DNA of 39,835 bases from an uncultured Woeseiaceae bacterium (GCA_945788625.1 CALZMQ010000031.1:1-39835), one strand, 5' to 3'. Shown: positions 8,946 to 18,093, counted from the stretch's first letter. Made by a program: numbers and translations. Notes: generated from the letters alone by a model not told the origin.

Positions 8946-9188
8946 CTAGTTACAGCCGCAGCCGCCGCCGACCGCGCCTTCGCCGCCACGCGCACCTTCA
9001 CGCGCTTCGTAGACGTGCTGAATGTACGAAGTCGATACCGGGTCGCCGTCGAGGGCCATGATCGGGTCCGCGAGCTTGTCGCGCTCATAGGGTTTCACCC
9101 ACGGCTCAATGTTGCTGCAGCCCGACAGTCCGCCGATCACGAGCAGCGGTAGTAAAAATCGACCAATCGCTAAAATTGTCTTTTCCAT
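8946..9188 (-). CDS. DUF4266 small lipoprotein with Gly/Cys C-terminal tail
   Basis: The 80-residue precursor has a signal peptide with lipobox LSGC followed by SNIEPWVKPYERDKLADPIM, the DUF4266 core. The C-terminus is rich in glycine and ends GGGCGCN. The short length, lipobox, WVKPYER motif and Cys-Gly-Cys tail all fit DUF4266. It lies directly upstream of DUF3570, its usual neighbour. After lipidation it would be a roughly 55-residue peptide facing the periplasm or cell surface. The paired cysteines could bind metal, form a disulfide or be modified; none of this is shown. No strong ribosome site is evident. Confidence 0.85.
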   Translation of the reverse strand: MEKTILAIGRFLLPLLVIGGLSGCSNIEPWVKPYERDKLADPIMALDGDPVSTSYIQHVYEAREGARGGEGAVGGGCGCN

Positions 9189-9234
9189 AACACTACTTTA
9201 TCCCGGGATTGCGGCACGAACCGTGATCCCTTCC

Positions 9235-9915
9235 TCAGAAGAACACCGTGAATCCGAGGTGTCCCTCCAGATTGTGAGCCGTTTTCTCCTCGCCGAGGAG
9301 ATCGATATCGAACAGGTGATCGCGGAAGTCGAGGTGCAGCGCAATCGAGTCAGAGAGCAGGAACCGGTAACCGGCGCCGACGTTTACAGTGAACCTGTCG
9401 TCGCCCGCGAAACGCGTGGAGCCCAGCCCGGCAATCAGGTACAGGTTTGTGTTGTAGGCCCGCCCTTCGCCGATGAACACTTCTCCTGGCAGGATGTTGT
9501 AGCCGAGATTGAGGTTGTAATAGGTGAACGTGCGCTGCGAGTCCGTGATCAAGCGGGCACCACCCGAAAGCTCCTCGAAACTCGTCAGGCCACCCTCGCT
9601 CTGGCCCACGGTGCCTTCGACGAAAAAGCCCTCGGTAATGTGGTAGGCCAGGCGTGCGCCGTAAACGATATCGGTACCGAAATCCTCGATGCTCATGATG
9701 CCGGCGTAGGCGCCGATTTCGAAGTCTTCGCGATCGATCGCCGGTTCCTTGATCTCTCGCCGCTCGACTTCCGGATCGATGACCTGCCCCGGTCCCTCGG
9801 CCGACGGCGGCGGCGCCTCTTCGTCGCCGAATCCGAACAGGTTCTTCGTCGCCGCGCAACCAGGCAGGCTGATGATGGCGGTGATCAGAAAAAGAACGCG
9901 AAACCGACTTTCCAT
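9235..9915 (-). CDS. Outer-membrane beta-barrel lipoprotein (TIGR04565-like)
   Basis: The 226-residue product has a signal peptide with lipobox (SLPGC). An acidic/proline linker follows, and then a region of about 160 residues of alternating strands beginning EIGAYAGIMSIEDFGTDIVYG and ending LEGHLGFTVFF. The YNLNLGYNILPGEVFIG and LYLIAGLGSTRF segments and the terminal Phe fit the eight-stranded outer-membrane barrel family TIGR04565. The ATG has a GAGGA site and lies 31 nt inside the upstream SH3-barrel gene, so the two are coupled. It looks like a paralogue of the barrel half of that neighbour. Function unknown. Confidence 0.82.
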   Translation of the reverse strand: MESRFRVLFLITAIISLPGCAATKNLFGFGDEEAPPPSAEGPGQVIDPEVERREIKEPAIDREDFEIGAYAGIMSIEDFGTDIVYGARLAYHITEGFFVEGTVGQSEGGLTSFEELSGGARLITDSQRTFTYYNLNLGYNILPGEVFIGEGRAYNTNLYLIAGLGSTRFAGDDRFTVNVGAGYRFLLSDSIALHLDFRDHLFDIDLLGEEKTAHNLEGHLGFTVFF

Positions 9916-10712
9916 TCCTCTACTTCCTCATTTTCGTTGCGGCTCGTGAAAACCACATAACTTTTGTATTCGGCCCGCAACAAAAAGCGTCGCGTCGCGT
10001 ATACACGGAAACCGGCCCCAACGTGACCGATCTGATCGGTACGATCTTCACCCTGAATAATCGTTGACTTTGGCTCGGTGTGGATCACTCCCGCACCCAG
10101 CGTGAAAAACGGCGAGACGCGCCAGTCCGGCCACGCCTCGTGAACGACATTAACACTGCCCATCCAGCCGTTCGAGAAATTACCTAAAATCTGTGAACCC
10201 CATACCTCCATGGAGACATTCGGGTTGAGCGAGTAGCCACCATAGAGAGAAATGATGTTCGCGCCGCCGAAATCCCCGGCCAGTATTCCGGTCTCCCATT
10301 TGGCATTCGTGAAGTCATCGATCGTCGCTTTCGCAAAACTCACCTGGTCGCCGTCAGGTTGCAGCGTCAGTTCCATTTGCTCGCGGTCGACCCAGCCTTC
10401 TTTGCCGTTCTGGGCCCGCACGAGGTACCAGTCGGTACGCTGCATGACGATGTCGACGGTTTCGCCCCGATCCACGACGTGAAAGATGGGATAGCCGCTG
10501 CCGGGTCCCGTACGCATTTCGAGGTACGGGTCGGCTACGGCTACTGAACGGAATTCGTCTTCCGCCAACAGCGGCGCTGTCAGGAAAACCTGAAGGACGA
10601 CGACCAGACATGCGATCCACGCGGAACGCGAAGCAGCCGTCGCCTTATGCGAAGGACTGCTTCTAGTTAGCTGGGGCGTCGAAGGGGTTGTTGTAATACT
10701 GGGCTCCGACAT
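9885..10712 (-). CDS. SH3-domain protein with outer-membrane beta-barrel
   Basis: I place the start at ATG 10712 (MSEPSITTTPSTPQ), which has GGTTGG just upstream and gives 275 residues with a long n-region before the hydrophobic segment ending LLAEDEF. The frame is open farther upstream, but that lies deep inside the preceding gene. After the signal comes a bacterial SH3 domain: YLEMRTGPGSGYPIFHVVDRGETVDIV, then KEGWVDREQM. A beta-rich barrel follows, ending VGFAFFF. SH3_3 domains usually contact peptidoglycan or peptides, so this could link the barrel to the cell wall. It overlaps the diheme lipoprotein gene by 50 nt and the next barrel gene by 31 nt. Confidence 0.75.
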   Translation of the reverse strand: MSEPSITTTPSTPQLTRSSPSHKATAASRSAWIACLVVVLQVFLTAPLLAEDEFRSVAVADPYLEMRTGPGSGYPIFHVVDRGETVDIVMQRTDWYLVRAQNGKEGWVDREQMELTLQPDGDQVSFAKATIDDFTNAKWETGILAGDFGGANIISLYGGYSLNPNVSMEVWGSQILGNFSNGWMGSVNVVHEAWPDWRVSPFFTLGAGVIHTEPKSTIIQGEDRTDQIGHVGAGFRVYATRRFLLRAEYKSYVVFTSRNENEEVEEWKVGFAFFF

Positions 10713-13428
10713 CCAACCATTCCGCAACAAGGCGTCGCTCCGCTTGGGATAAAATATTGAAGTGTTGATCCTGAGGATCGTTGAATCGGTCAAAGAAATC
10801 GCTCGAGAACCTTGCGCCGGCAATTCGCGCTGGTGGCGGGATCGGAATCGGCGCCAGGATGTCATTTCCATTGATATCCTGGCCGATCACCTGGGTGTCG
10901 TCCACCAGTGCACCATTCAGTACAACCTGAAGGTTATCAGTAACTAACAGCTCGCGATAGGCATGGAAGTGATCGGGCTCATCCAGGGACAGTCCGTCCT
11001 GCAGTTCCAGTTGTCCGGCCGGCACCCGCACGGTACCGTCCACCGGGTTGATCGGGGTATGGCAATTCAGGCAGTTGTTGCTGACCTGCAATCCCGTCAC
11101 GGGGTCCAGCAACGGCACTTCCGGCGTGGCCGGATCGTTGTCGTCATCGAAAGTCACCAGCCGCGGCGCGCTCCACAACGGATGAATGATGGACTCGTAG
11201 TTGATCACGCTGCGGCAATTGGCCTGCCAGTCCTGCTGGCAGGAGACCGTGGTCGGCGACGGTGTCGTCAGCGTGGTATAGAGGTAGTCGATATCGGGGT
11301 TGTTCGCGGCAACCACCGGATCCGCGCTCCAGACGTCGCGGTACACGACGTTCATCGACGGCTCGATGGACGAACAACCGTCGTTCGAGCAGGTGATGCG
11401 TGCCCGCACCTCCGCCATCGTCTCGCCGACATCGCCGACGAACCACTGCGGGTCCGTGCCGGGGAATTCGACGCCGGCTGTCGGGGCACCGGCATAGGCG
11501 CTATCGAACGCGTCTCTGCGGCCGTGCGAAACGCCACTGTTCGCGTCATGGCAGCCATTGCACTTGAGTTCCTGGCCGGCGCTCAGTGAAATCCAGTTCT
11601 GGTGGCGTTGCGTAATACGATGACCGTTCTCGTCGAGCACACTGACCATCAGCGCCGTGTTGGCCGGTACCTTCACCATGACCGACCCATCCGGCTCGAT
11701 CATCGCGTAGCCGACGATTTCCTTCATGCCCTGCTGCGTGCTGATACCGAACGCCGTATTGTCGATGTCCAGCAGGTCTTCATCGGGTAGCGATACGGCC
11801 TTCTCGACGCGCAGGAAGCGCGCAATCCTGTTCGCGGCAGGCGTCATGTTCGGGTTCGCAACCGTCGGAATGTCGACGATGGCCACGCCGTCGAAATCGT
11901 AAACGCTGCGTATGTTCAGCAGCGCCTCGCCATTGTCTGCAAGTGTGCCGTCCATCGGAAAATCGTTGCTGCCGTTCAGTACCACCGGCGGAATCGGCCG
12001 CGGGTCGGCGGAGACGACCTCGGTAAACATGAACCCTTCTTCGCCCGTCACGATCGGCAACTGCGTGTCGTCGCGAGGATCGTATATCCAGATGCCGTAC
12101 AGCGGCGGCGCGACGATGAAATCGCCCTCGACGGGTGGCGGATCGTTCGGGCCGGAAGGTACGACGTTCGCGAGCCGGGTATCGGTGCACGGTACGATAG
12201 CCGTATCGTCCGTCGCCGGATCGCCGTCGTCCGCGAGAATCTCTACGAGACGGCACTGGCTCCAGCTGACCATCAGCCGGTCGGTGCCATCCTGTATCGG
12301 GTACACCGAGAAGTAGCGGCCGCCGACGGAAGGTGCGCCGGGTATCGTCGATACTTCGTTGACCGTTGCGTCTTCCTGCGCGGGACCGGTCAGCACGCCG
12401 ATGTTGTCCTTCGTCGGTTGCGTGTATTCGAGATACTGGGGCGTATCGATGAGCATCAGCTCACCGCCGCCTTCGGTGTCGGTGAACGGGCGCGCAAGTA
12501 CCATGACGCGGCCGTCTTCGACCTGGCGAGGCTGCATGAACTGAATGGTGTCGCCGTTGGTGCCGGTATCGTGACTCTGCTGGCCGTACAGCAACTCGAG
12601 ATTGGATCCGTCAGGATTCATGCGGTACAGGTTGACTGCGTCGTTGACGGAGTGATGATCCCAGCGGCTGAACACGATGCGACCGTCTGCCATAACGGAC
12701 GGGTCGAGATCGTGGCTCTGGTTGAACGAGATCTGCTTGACGCCTGAACCATCGTCGTTCATTACGTGCAGGTTGAACGCAAACTCATTCTCATCCTCGT
12801 CCATGGCCGGGAATGCACCCTTGCCTTCGTCGAGCAACACCGCTTGTGATTGCGTCTGCCGCGTCGAGGAAAAAATGATGCGGCCGTCAGGCAGGTACTT
12901 CGGCATGATGTCGTGGCCGATTTCTGACGTGAGATCCGACGGTATAACGCGAACCAGCTCATCGGTCGCAAACGTGTACTGCCAGATATTCCATGTTGGC
13001 ACCTGGTCTTCGACGTCGACATTCGGATCGAACGGAACGCGCATGGAAAACAACAGCCTGCTGCCATCGTAGTCAATCTCCACGTCGCGAATGGCTGCAA
13101 GTCCCTGCGACACACTCTCGGTGATGTTGATTGCCTCGGCACCGGGCGCAGCGCGGTCACGGAAGAAAAGATCTGCGCCGAAATCGAATGTGATTTGTTC
13201 GCGCAAATCCTGTTGCTGGAATTCGCCGTTGTCGTCAACGGGAATGGGCGCCTTTATATACGCGATCGGAAAATCGATGATGACAGGATCGGGATCCTGT
13301 CCCGTTCCCAGTTGCACACCTTCACCTTTACTGCAGGCGGCGAGCACAACGGTTACCACCGACAATACGACCGTCCTGGTCACTCTAGCGGCGATTCCTT
13401 TTCCTGATTGTCGCGATAGCCTAATCAT
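10663..13428 (-). CDS. Hydrazine-synthase-alpha-like diheme c-type lipoprotein
   Basis: I chose ATG 13428, preceded by GAGGTG, over the GTG three codons upstream; the product is 921 residues. It has a signal peptide with lipobox (VLAAC). The middle holds PD40/TolB-like propeller repeats (PDGRIIFSSTR, ADGRIVFSRWDHH, YRMNPDGSN). The C-terminal part has two c-heme sites, CNGCH near 623 and CLNCH near 786. This order resembles proteins annotated as HzsA-related, named after the anammox hydrazine synthase alpha subunit. No HzsB/HzsC-like gene is visible, so hydrazine synthesis is unlikely. It heads the leftward operon. The electron partner and substrate are unknown. Confidence 0.85.
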   Translation of the reverse strand: MIRLSRQSGKGIAARVTRTVVLSVVTVVLAACSKGEGVQLGTGQDPDPVIIDFPIAYIKAPIPVDDNGEFQQQDLREQITFDFGADLFFRDRAAPGAEAINITESVSQGLAAIRDVEIDYDGSRLLFSMRVPFDPNVDVEDQVPTWNIWQYTFATDELVRVIPSDLTSEIGHDIMPKYLPDGRIIFSSTRQTQSQAVLLDEGKGAFPAMDEDENEFAFNLHVMNDDGSGVKQISFNQSHDLDPSVMADGRIVFSRWDHHSVNDAVNLYRMNPDGSNLELLYGQQSHDTGTNGDTIQFMQPRQVEDGRVMVLARPFTDTEGGGELMLIDTPQYLEYTQPTKDNIGVLTGPAQEDATVNEVSTIPGAPSVGGRYFSVYPIQDGTDRLMVSWSQCRLVEILADDGDPATDDTAIVPCTDTRLANVVPSGPNDPPPVEGDFIVAPPLYGIWIYDPRDDTQLPIVTGEEGFMFTEVVSADPRPIPPVVLNGSNDFPMDGTLADNGEALLNIRSVYDFDGVAIVDIPTVANPNMTPAANRIARFLRVEKAVSLPDEDLLDIDNTAFGISTQQGMKEIVGYAMIEPDGSVMVKVPANTALMVSVLDENGHRITQRHQNWISLSAGQELKCNGCHDANSGVSHGRRDAFDSAYAGAPTAGVEFPGTDPQWFVGDVGETMAEVRARITCSNDGCSSIEPSMNVVYRDVWSADPVVAANNPDIDYLYTTLTTPSPTTVSCQQDWQANCRSVINYESIIHPLWSAPRLVTFDDDNDPATPEVPLLDPVTGLQVSNNCLNCHTPINPVDGTVRVPAGQLELQDGLSLDEPDHFHAYRELLVTDNLQVVLNGALVDDTQVIGQDINGNDILAPIPIPPPARIAGARFSSDFFDRFNDPQDQHFNILSQAERRLVAEWLDVGAQYYNNPFDAPAN

Positions 13429-14279
13429 AGCTTTCACCTCGGGTCATTATTGCAGGGTACGACGCGATGCGTTCCGTATACCGTTAACGCAGTCACAAAC
13501 CGCGATTAACGTCTGCGAAAGTTGCCCACTGATCGGAGCACGTTACTTCCAATTATAAGAGAGGCTCCAACCTCGATGTAATGTCTCAAAAGCACGACAG
13601 GTGACAAAGTAAAATCGAAAGATCGTGCGTTCCATCTGTACACGCAGAAACACGCACTACGGTTCCATCGCAATTTTCAATCGCGCAATCGGAAGTGTCA
13701 TTTTCGCGCCACACCGAGAAACCGCTTTAGCTTTGTGCCGTTGCACTTTGTTGTTTGGCCGTGTCAACAGGCGACGCGCCTGTCTCCCTTCGGCGACAGT
13801 TGCACTGTCCTTCACAATCAGTAGCTTAGGGTCGCCGGTCATAATTCGTGTGCCAAAGTGACGACACTTACTTGACATATATTCATTTCGGAAAGCACTT
13901 ATACGCGCGATTTAACTGGTTGTTTTAAAAAAGGTTTTAGAAGATTCTCCGCCTTTTTTCCCGGACTGGCACAGCACTTGCTTTATTGACTACGGATCGA
14001 ATTGTTTCGTGACCGGACATGTACAGGACTGTGAATGCTTTCACGGCGATCGTCAAAAAGGTCAGGCAGGATGTCACTGCCAAGTTGAGCAACCGATCTG
14101 GTGGACAGGAGTCCGCCGCGTAAAGCGGAGCAAAAAGGAACAACGGTTTTGGCAAGCGTCAGTGCGACGTATCAAAACATTTCCTGAATATCCGTTACCA
14201 AGGGTGCGTGATTCCCGAAGACGTTTGGGCACACAGGTAAGCACATTGTTGGATCGTACGAGTGATGAGCAGAAACGAT
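13429..14279. other. Divergent intergenic spacer with hairpins, no convincing gene
   Basis: About 0.85 kb separates two divergent secreted-protein operons, unusually long for this compact window. I see no credible protein: the short open frames lack ribosome sites and family-like composition. Exact hairpins occur at 13767-13783 (ACAGGCG/CGCCTGT) and 13795-13809 (GACAG/CTGTC). A second group lies in the probable rightward leader: 14031-14044 (GTGAA/TTCAC), 14065-14081 (GGCAG/CTGCC), 14100-14117 (GGTGGAC/GTCCGCC with one wobble) and 14116-14128 (CCGC/GCGG). The last two share bases and could be alternatives. TTGACA at 13872-13877 is a possible -35, but no -10 sits at the right spacing. I recognise no known riboswitch. 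Confidence 0.5.
13552..13557 (-). promoter_or_regulatory. Candidate -10 element for the leftward operon
   Basis: On the minus strand this reads TATAAT, a perfect sigma-70 -10 hexamer, about 120 nt upstream of the chosen ATG. The -35 position is not convincing, so activator-dependent initiation is possible. It lies in an AT-richer part of the divergent spacer. Confidence 0.45.
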
Positions 14280-15482
14280 ATGAATAACAGGATGCTGAAA
14301 AATCTTAACGTAGGCCGAAACGGAACACTGTTTCGCGTCGCGATCGCGGCACTGCTGAGTGCAGTACTGATTACGCCGGCGCATGCAGGTTACCGCGAGC
14401 AGGCCAAGCGCTTGCATGATCGTCTCGCTGGCGTACCGCCAACTGCGCAGGTGCTGCAGCAAATGGAAGACGCCATCAACCCCGCGCTACCCGGCAATGC
14501 AAGTACGGCTGCGTATATCGCGATGGACAACGTCAACTTCTATAACGTGACGCTGAAGAACTTCGCCGCACCCTGGACGAATCGCGACCAGTCGATCTTC
14601 GTACCGCTGAATGATTACATCGCGACCGTTATCGGCATAATCCGGGACGATCGCCCGTTCAACACCTTGTTGTCGGACGACATCACCTACATCGGCCGCG
14701 CGGGCGTTGTGCCTGCCGCTCCATCGGCAGGCAACAACAATCATTACGAGCAGCTCGAAGCGAACAATGTCAATCTCCGCGACGACCTGGTGTTCGCCCC
14801 GCAGTCATCCGTGCAGGGCATTCCCTCGTCGGCGACGGCCGGTATCCTTACATCGCGCGCCGCGTCCGAGGCTTTTTTCATCGCCGGTACGAACCGCGCA
14901 ATGTTCCGCTTCACGATGCTGAACCATCTCTGCAACGACATGGAACAGATGCACGATCCGAAGTTGCCGCCTGATCGCATTCGCCAGGATGTGAGTCGCA
15001 GCCCCGGTGGCGACAGCCGCCTGTTTCTGAATAACTGCGTCGGCTGCCACACGGGCATGGACCCGATGGCACAGGCTTTCGCGTATTACAACTACGACGA
15101 CGCAGCCGGGGCATTGCAGTACACGCCCGGCACCGTGCAAGACAAGTATTTCAACAACGACCTGAATTTCCCGCCGGGCTTCCGCACACCGAACGACGAC
15201 TGGGAAAACTACTGGCGTAAGGGCCAGAACTCTTACCTCGGTTTCGATCCGGCGCTGCCTGGCAGTGGCCAGGGTGCGAAATCGCTCGGCGAGGAACTCG
15301 GCAACAGCCACGCATTTGCAGCATGCCAGGTGAAGAAAGCATTCCGCGCCGTCTGTCTGCGTGACCCGGAAGATCCCGCGGACCGCACCAAGGTCGATGA
15401 AATCATTACGACGTTCCGCGGCACGGGCTACCAGATGAAGCAAGTATTCGCGGACGCCGCCGTCCATTGTATGGGCCAGTAG
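14280..15482 (+). CDS. Secreted monoheme protein, DUF1588/DUF1585-like
   Basis: The 400-residue product has a signal peptide cleaved near AHA-GYR. Earlier in-frame starts at 14262 (GTG) and 14265 (ATG) are possible; ribosome sites are weak for all three. One c-heme motif, CVGCH at 253-257, is followed by TGMDPMAQAFAYYNYDDAAG. That C-x-x-CH-x-x-MDP context is typical of the DUF1588/DUF1585 proteins found beside DUF1552/DUF1501 proteins. The C-terminus (HAFAACQVKKAF, then GTGYQMKQVFADAAVH) resembles the DUF1585 end. It opens the three-gene rightward operon. The match is by motif only; the N-terminal half is unrecognised. Confidence 0.75.
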   Translation: MNNRMLKNLNVGRNGTLFRVAIAALLSAVLITPAHAGYREQAKRLHDRLAGVPPTAQVLQQMEDAINPALPGNASTAAYIAMDNVNFYNVTLKNFAAPWTNRDQSIFVPLNDYIATVIGIIRDDRPFNTLLSDDITYIGRAGVVPAAPSAGNNNHYEQLEANNVNLRDDLVFAPQSSVQGIPSSATAGILTSRAASEAFFIAGTNRAMFRFTMLNHLCNDMEQMHDPKLPPDRIRQDVSRSPGGDSRLFLNNCVGCHTGMDPMAQAFAYYNYDDAAGALQYTPGTVQDKYFNNDLNFPPGFRTPNDDWENYWRKGQNSYLGFDPALPGSGQGAKSLGEELGNSHAFAACQVKKAFRAVCLRDPEDPADRTKVDEIITTFRGTGYQMKQVFADAAVHCMGQ

Positions 15483-15495
15483 GGAGACTACGAAA

Positions 15496-18093
15496 ATGAC
15501 TAAAGCAATCGGAATTGCTACCCGGGCCCTCGGTCACCGCTCGCTGCGCGCGAGCACGGTGGCACTGCTGTCGAGCTTCGTGCTCGCGGCCTGCGGTGGC
15601 GGTGCACAAACAACGGACAATCCTGCGTCGCAGAACCCCGGAAACGGTGGCAACACGGTTTACTCGGGCCCGGTGGCGCGTGATGGCGACGTCTTGAAGT
15701 TCCAGCAGGAATTCTGGTCGAACGCCAGGACGACGGATCGTTGCGGCTCCTGCCATAACGAGACGGTCGGCCAGGTACCGATGTTCGTCCGTAATGACGA
15801 CGTCAATATGGCGTACGACGAGGCTATTACCGTGACGGACACACAACAGCCTTCGCTGTCGCGTATCGTCGAAAAAGTCAGCGAGCCGCCGATCGGTCAT
15901 AACTGCTGGGTTGCAGACCCGGGCGTTTGCGGCACGATCATGACGACCTGGATCGAGAACTGGGTTGGTTCGGATGCGGGTGGTGGACGACAGATCGTAT
16001 TGACGCCGCCGATCTCGACCGATCCGAGTTCGAGCAAGAACTTCCCGGCCGATCCGACATCGTTCCAGCAGCTCATCCACGGTCCGATACTGCAGCCGTA
16101 TTGCGCGGGCTGTCACAGCTCGCAATCACCTACCGCTCAGCAGCCGTATTTCGCCGATCCGGACGTCGCCAGCGCGTACGAGGCCGCCAAATCGAAGATC
16201 AACCTCGATTCACCTGGCGATTCCCGATTCGTACTCAAGGTGAGCCCGGTACCGGTGGGTGAGTCACATAACTGCTGGAACAACGGCGATTGCGTCACCT
16301 CGTCGACAGAAATGCTGGCAGCGATCACCGCGTTCTCGAACGGCATTACACCGACGACTGTCGACCCGGCACTCATTTACAGTAAAGCCGTACGTCTCGT
16401 CGACGGTACGCTCGCATCGGGCGGCAACCGCTATGAAGACGCGCAGATTGCACTGTGGGAGTTCAAGACGGGCACCGGCCTGGTCGCTTACGACACCAGT
16501 GGTGTCGATCCGGCGATCGACCTGAACTTCTCGGGCGATGTCTCCTGGTTCGGTGGCTGGGGCATTACCATTGGCGCCAATGCCGCACAGGGTCCCGGCA
16601 AAGCACAGGGCTCGACGACCGCGAGCAAGAAATTGCACGATGTGATCCAGGAGTCGGGTGAATTCTCGATCGAGGCCTGGGTCGTTCCGTCCAACGTGAC
16701 ACAGGAAATGGCCAGGATTGTTTCTTACTCGGCCGGCACCACCACACGTAACTTCACGTTGCAGCAAACGCTGTACGACTACGACTTCCAGTTGCGCACG
16801 AACGAGACCAGCCTGAACGGCGACCCGGCACTATCGACGCCGGCGGCCGATGAGGTCCTGCAAGCAACGCTGCAGCACGTTGTCGCGACCTACAGCCCGA
16901 TCGATGGCCGGCGCATCTACGTCAATGGCGAACTGGTCACCAACACGGACCCGGTTCCCGGTGGCACGCTCATCGACTGGCAGGACACGTTCGCCCTGGT
17001 ACTCGGTAACGAGGCATCCGGTGACGGGCTCTGGGAAGGCACCTTCCGTCTCGCGGCCATGCACCGCCGCGCCATGACGCAGGAACAGATCGTGCAGAAT
17101 TTCGATGCCGGTGTTGGTGAGAGATTCTACCTGCTGTTCGATATTTCGGAACGAATCCAGGCGGCAGCGCAGTCGTCCTATATCCTGTTCGAGGTGCAGC
17201 AGTTCGATACTTACGCTTACCTGTTCGACAAGCCGCATTTCGTCACCCTGGACGGATCGACGCCCGAGGGCATTCCCATCGAGGGCATCCGCGTGGCAAT
17301 GAACGGCCAGGAAGCGCCGGTCGGACAGTCCTACGCAACGCTCAACGATACCCTGAGCGCGTCCCTGTTCCAGGAGCTCGGTCAGCCGCTGTCCGTACTC
17401 GGCGCGGTCGTACCGCTCGAGAAAGGGCCGCAGGACGACGAGTTCTTCCTGACGTTCGACAGGCTCGCGGGCTTCTCCTTCAATCGGCCCGACGACCCGA
17501 TGCTGGTCATTACACCGGCGGATCTCCCTCCGGCCTCGGACGTCGGTGTGCGGACGTTTGACGAGATCGACGCGACCTATGCCGCGATCACCGGCGTGAA
17601 TCGCACGACCTATGAACGGCCGGCCAACGTGTTCCCTGTCGATGAGACGTTCCAGGAACTGCGCCAGTCGCTGCCGGCGGTAGAGGACGTCAACACGTTC
17701 CTGTCGTCGCACCAGGTTGCCCTGGCGCAGCTTGCGATTCAGTACTGCGATGCCGCCATCGGCACGAACGCGAGTCCGAATCCGAACGCCGCGACGATCT
17801 GGCCGTTGTTCGACTTCAACATGTCGGCGAGCCAGGCGTTCAGCGTGGCCAACCGCAACGACTTCGTCGATCCGTTGATCGCCCGCGCCGTTGGCCAGAC
17901 ATCAGGCGGCCCGCAGCTGGCGTCGCAGCCCAGCTACACCGATGTCTACACGGAGCTGGCTTCGTTCCAGGCTGCCGGCAACCGGCCGGACAACCTCATC
18001 GACCGACTGCTCGCAGGTCCCAGTGATACACGGGCAATAGCCAAGGGTGTTTGTGCTTCCGTACTCGGCAGCGCGGCCACGCTGGTTCAGTAA
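15496..18093 (+). CDS. LamG-domain diheme c-type lipoprotein
   Basis: The 865-residue product has a signal peptide with lipobox (VLAAC) followed by a Gly/Asn-rich linker. Two c-heme motifs follow, CGSCH at about 83 and CAGCH at about 203, in paired cytochrome-like segments that share the pattern SRxVxKVSxxPxGxxHNCW. From about 320 to 540 lies a LamG/concanavalin-like jelly roll (ESGEFSIEAWVVPSN, then HVVATYSPIDGRRIYVNGELV, then FRLAAMHRRAMTQEQI). The remaining 300 residues are unrecognised. LamG domains bind glycans or proteins. A GGGAG site precedes the ATG, 13 nt after the upstream stop. It is likely a surface or periplasmic redox protein. Confidence 0.85.
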   Translation: MTKAIGIATRALGHRSLRASTVALLSSFVLAACGGGAQTTDNPASQNPGNGGNTVYSGPVARDGDVLKFQQEFWSNARTTDRCGSCHNETVGQVPMFVRNDDVNMAYDEAITVTDTQQPSLSRIVEKVSEPPIGHNCWVADPGVCGTIMTTWIENWVGSDAGGGRQIVLTPPISTDPSSSKNFPADPTSFQQLIHGPILQPYCAGCHSSQSPTAQQPYFADPDVASAYEAAKSKINLDSPGDSRFVLKVSPVPVGESHNCWNNGDCVTSSTEMLAAITAFSNGITPTTVDPALIYSKAVRLVDGTLASGGNRYEDAQIALWEFKTGTGLVAYDTSGVDPAIDLNFSGDVSWFGGWGITIGANAAQGPGKAQGSTTASKKLHDVIQESGEFSIEAWVVPSNVTQEMARIVSYSAGTTTRNFTLQQTLYDYDFQLRTNETSLNGDPALSTPAADEVLQATLQHVVATYSPIDGRRIYVNGELVTNTDPVPGGTLIDWQDTFALVLGNEASGDGLWEGTFRLAAMHRRAMTQEQIVQNFDAGVGERFYLLFDISERIQAAAQSSYILFEVQQFDTYAYLFDKPHFVTLDGSTPEGIPIEGIRVAMNGQEAPVGQSYATLNDTLSASLFQELGQPLSVLGAVVPLEKGPQDDEFFLTFDRLAGFSFNRPDDPMLVITPADLPPASDVGVRTFDEIDATYAAITGVNRTTYERPANVFPVDETFQELRQSLPAVEDVNTFLSSHQVALAQLAIQYCDAAIGTNASPNPNAATIWPLFDFNMSASQAFSVANRNDFVDPLIARAVGQTSGGPQLASQPSYTDVYTELASFQAAGNRPDNLIDRLLAGPSDTRAIAKGVCASVLGSAATLVQ

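Noticed and set aside
9109..9960. Plus-strand open frame of 283 codons
   Set aside because: It lies opposite the barrel lipoprotein gene, has no ribosome site or family motif, and the minus-strand gene is clear.
13690..13800. Possible cyclic-di-GMP (GEMM) riboswitch on the minus strand
   Set aside because: A GGCACAAAGC-like word is present but the partner stem and the GCAAACC segment do not match, so I could not support it.
13657..13878. Short frame (73 codons) in the divergent spacer
   Set aside because: No ribosome site, no hydrophobic or domain pattern, and it crosses the hairpins, so coding is unlikely.
13872..13904. TTGACA plus TTATAC as a complete promoter
   Set aside because: The spacer is 21 nt, too long for a standard sigma-70 promoter.
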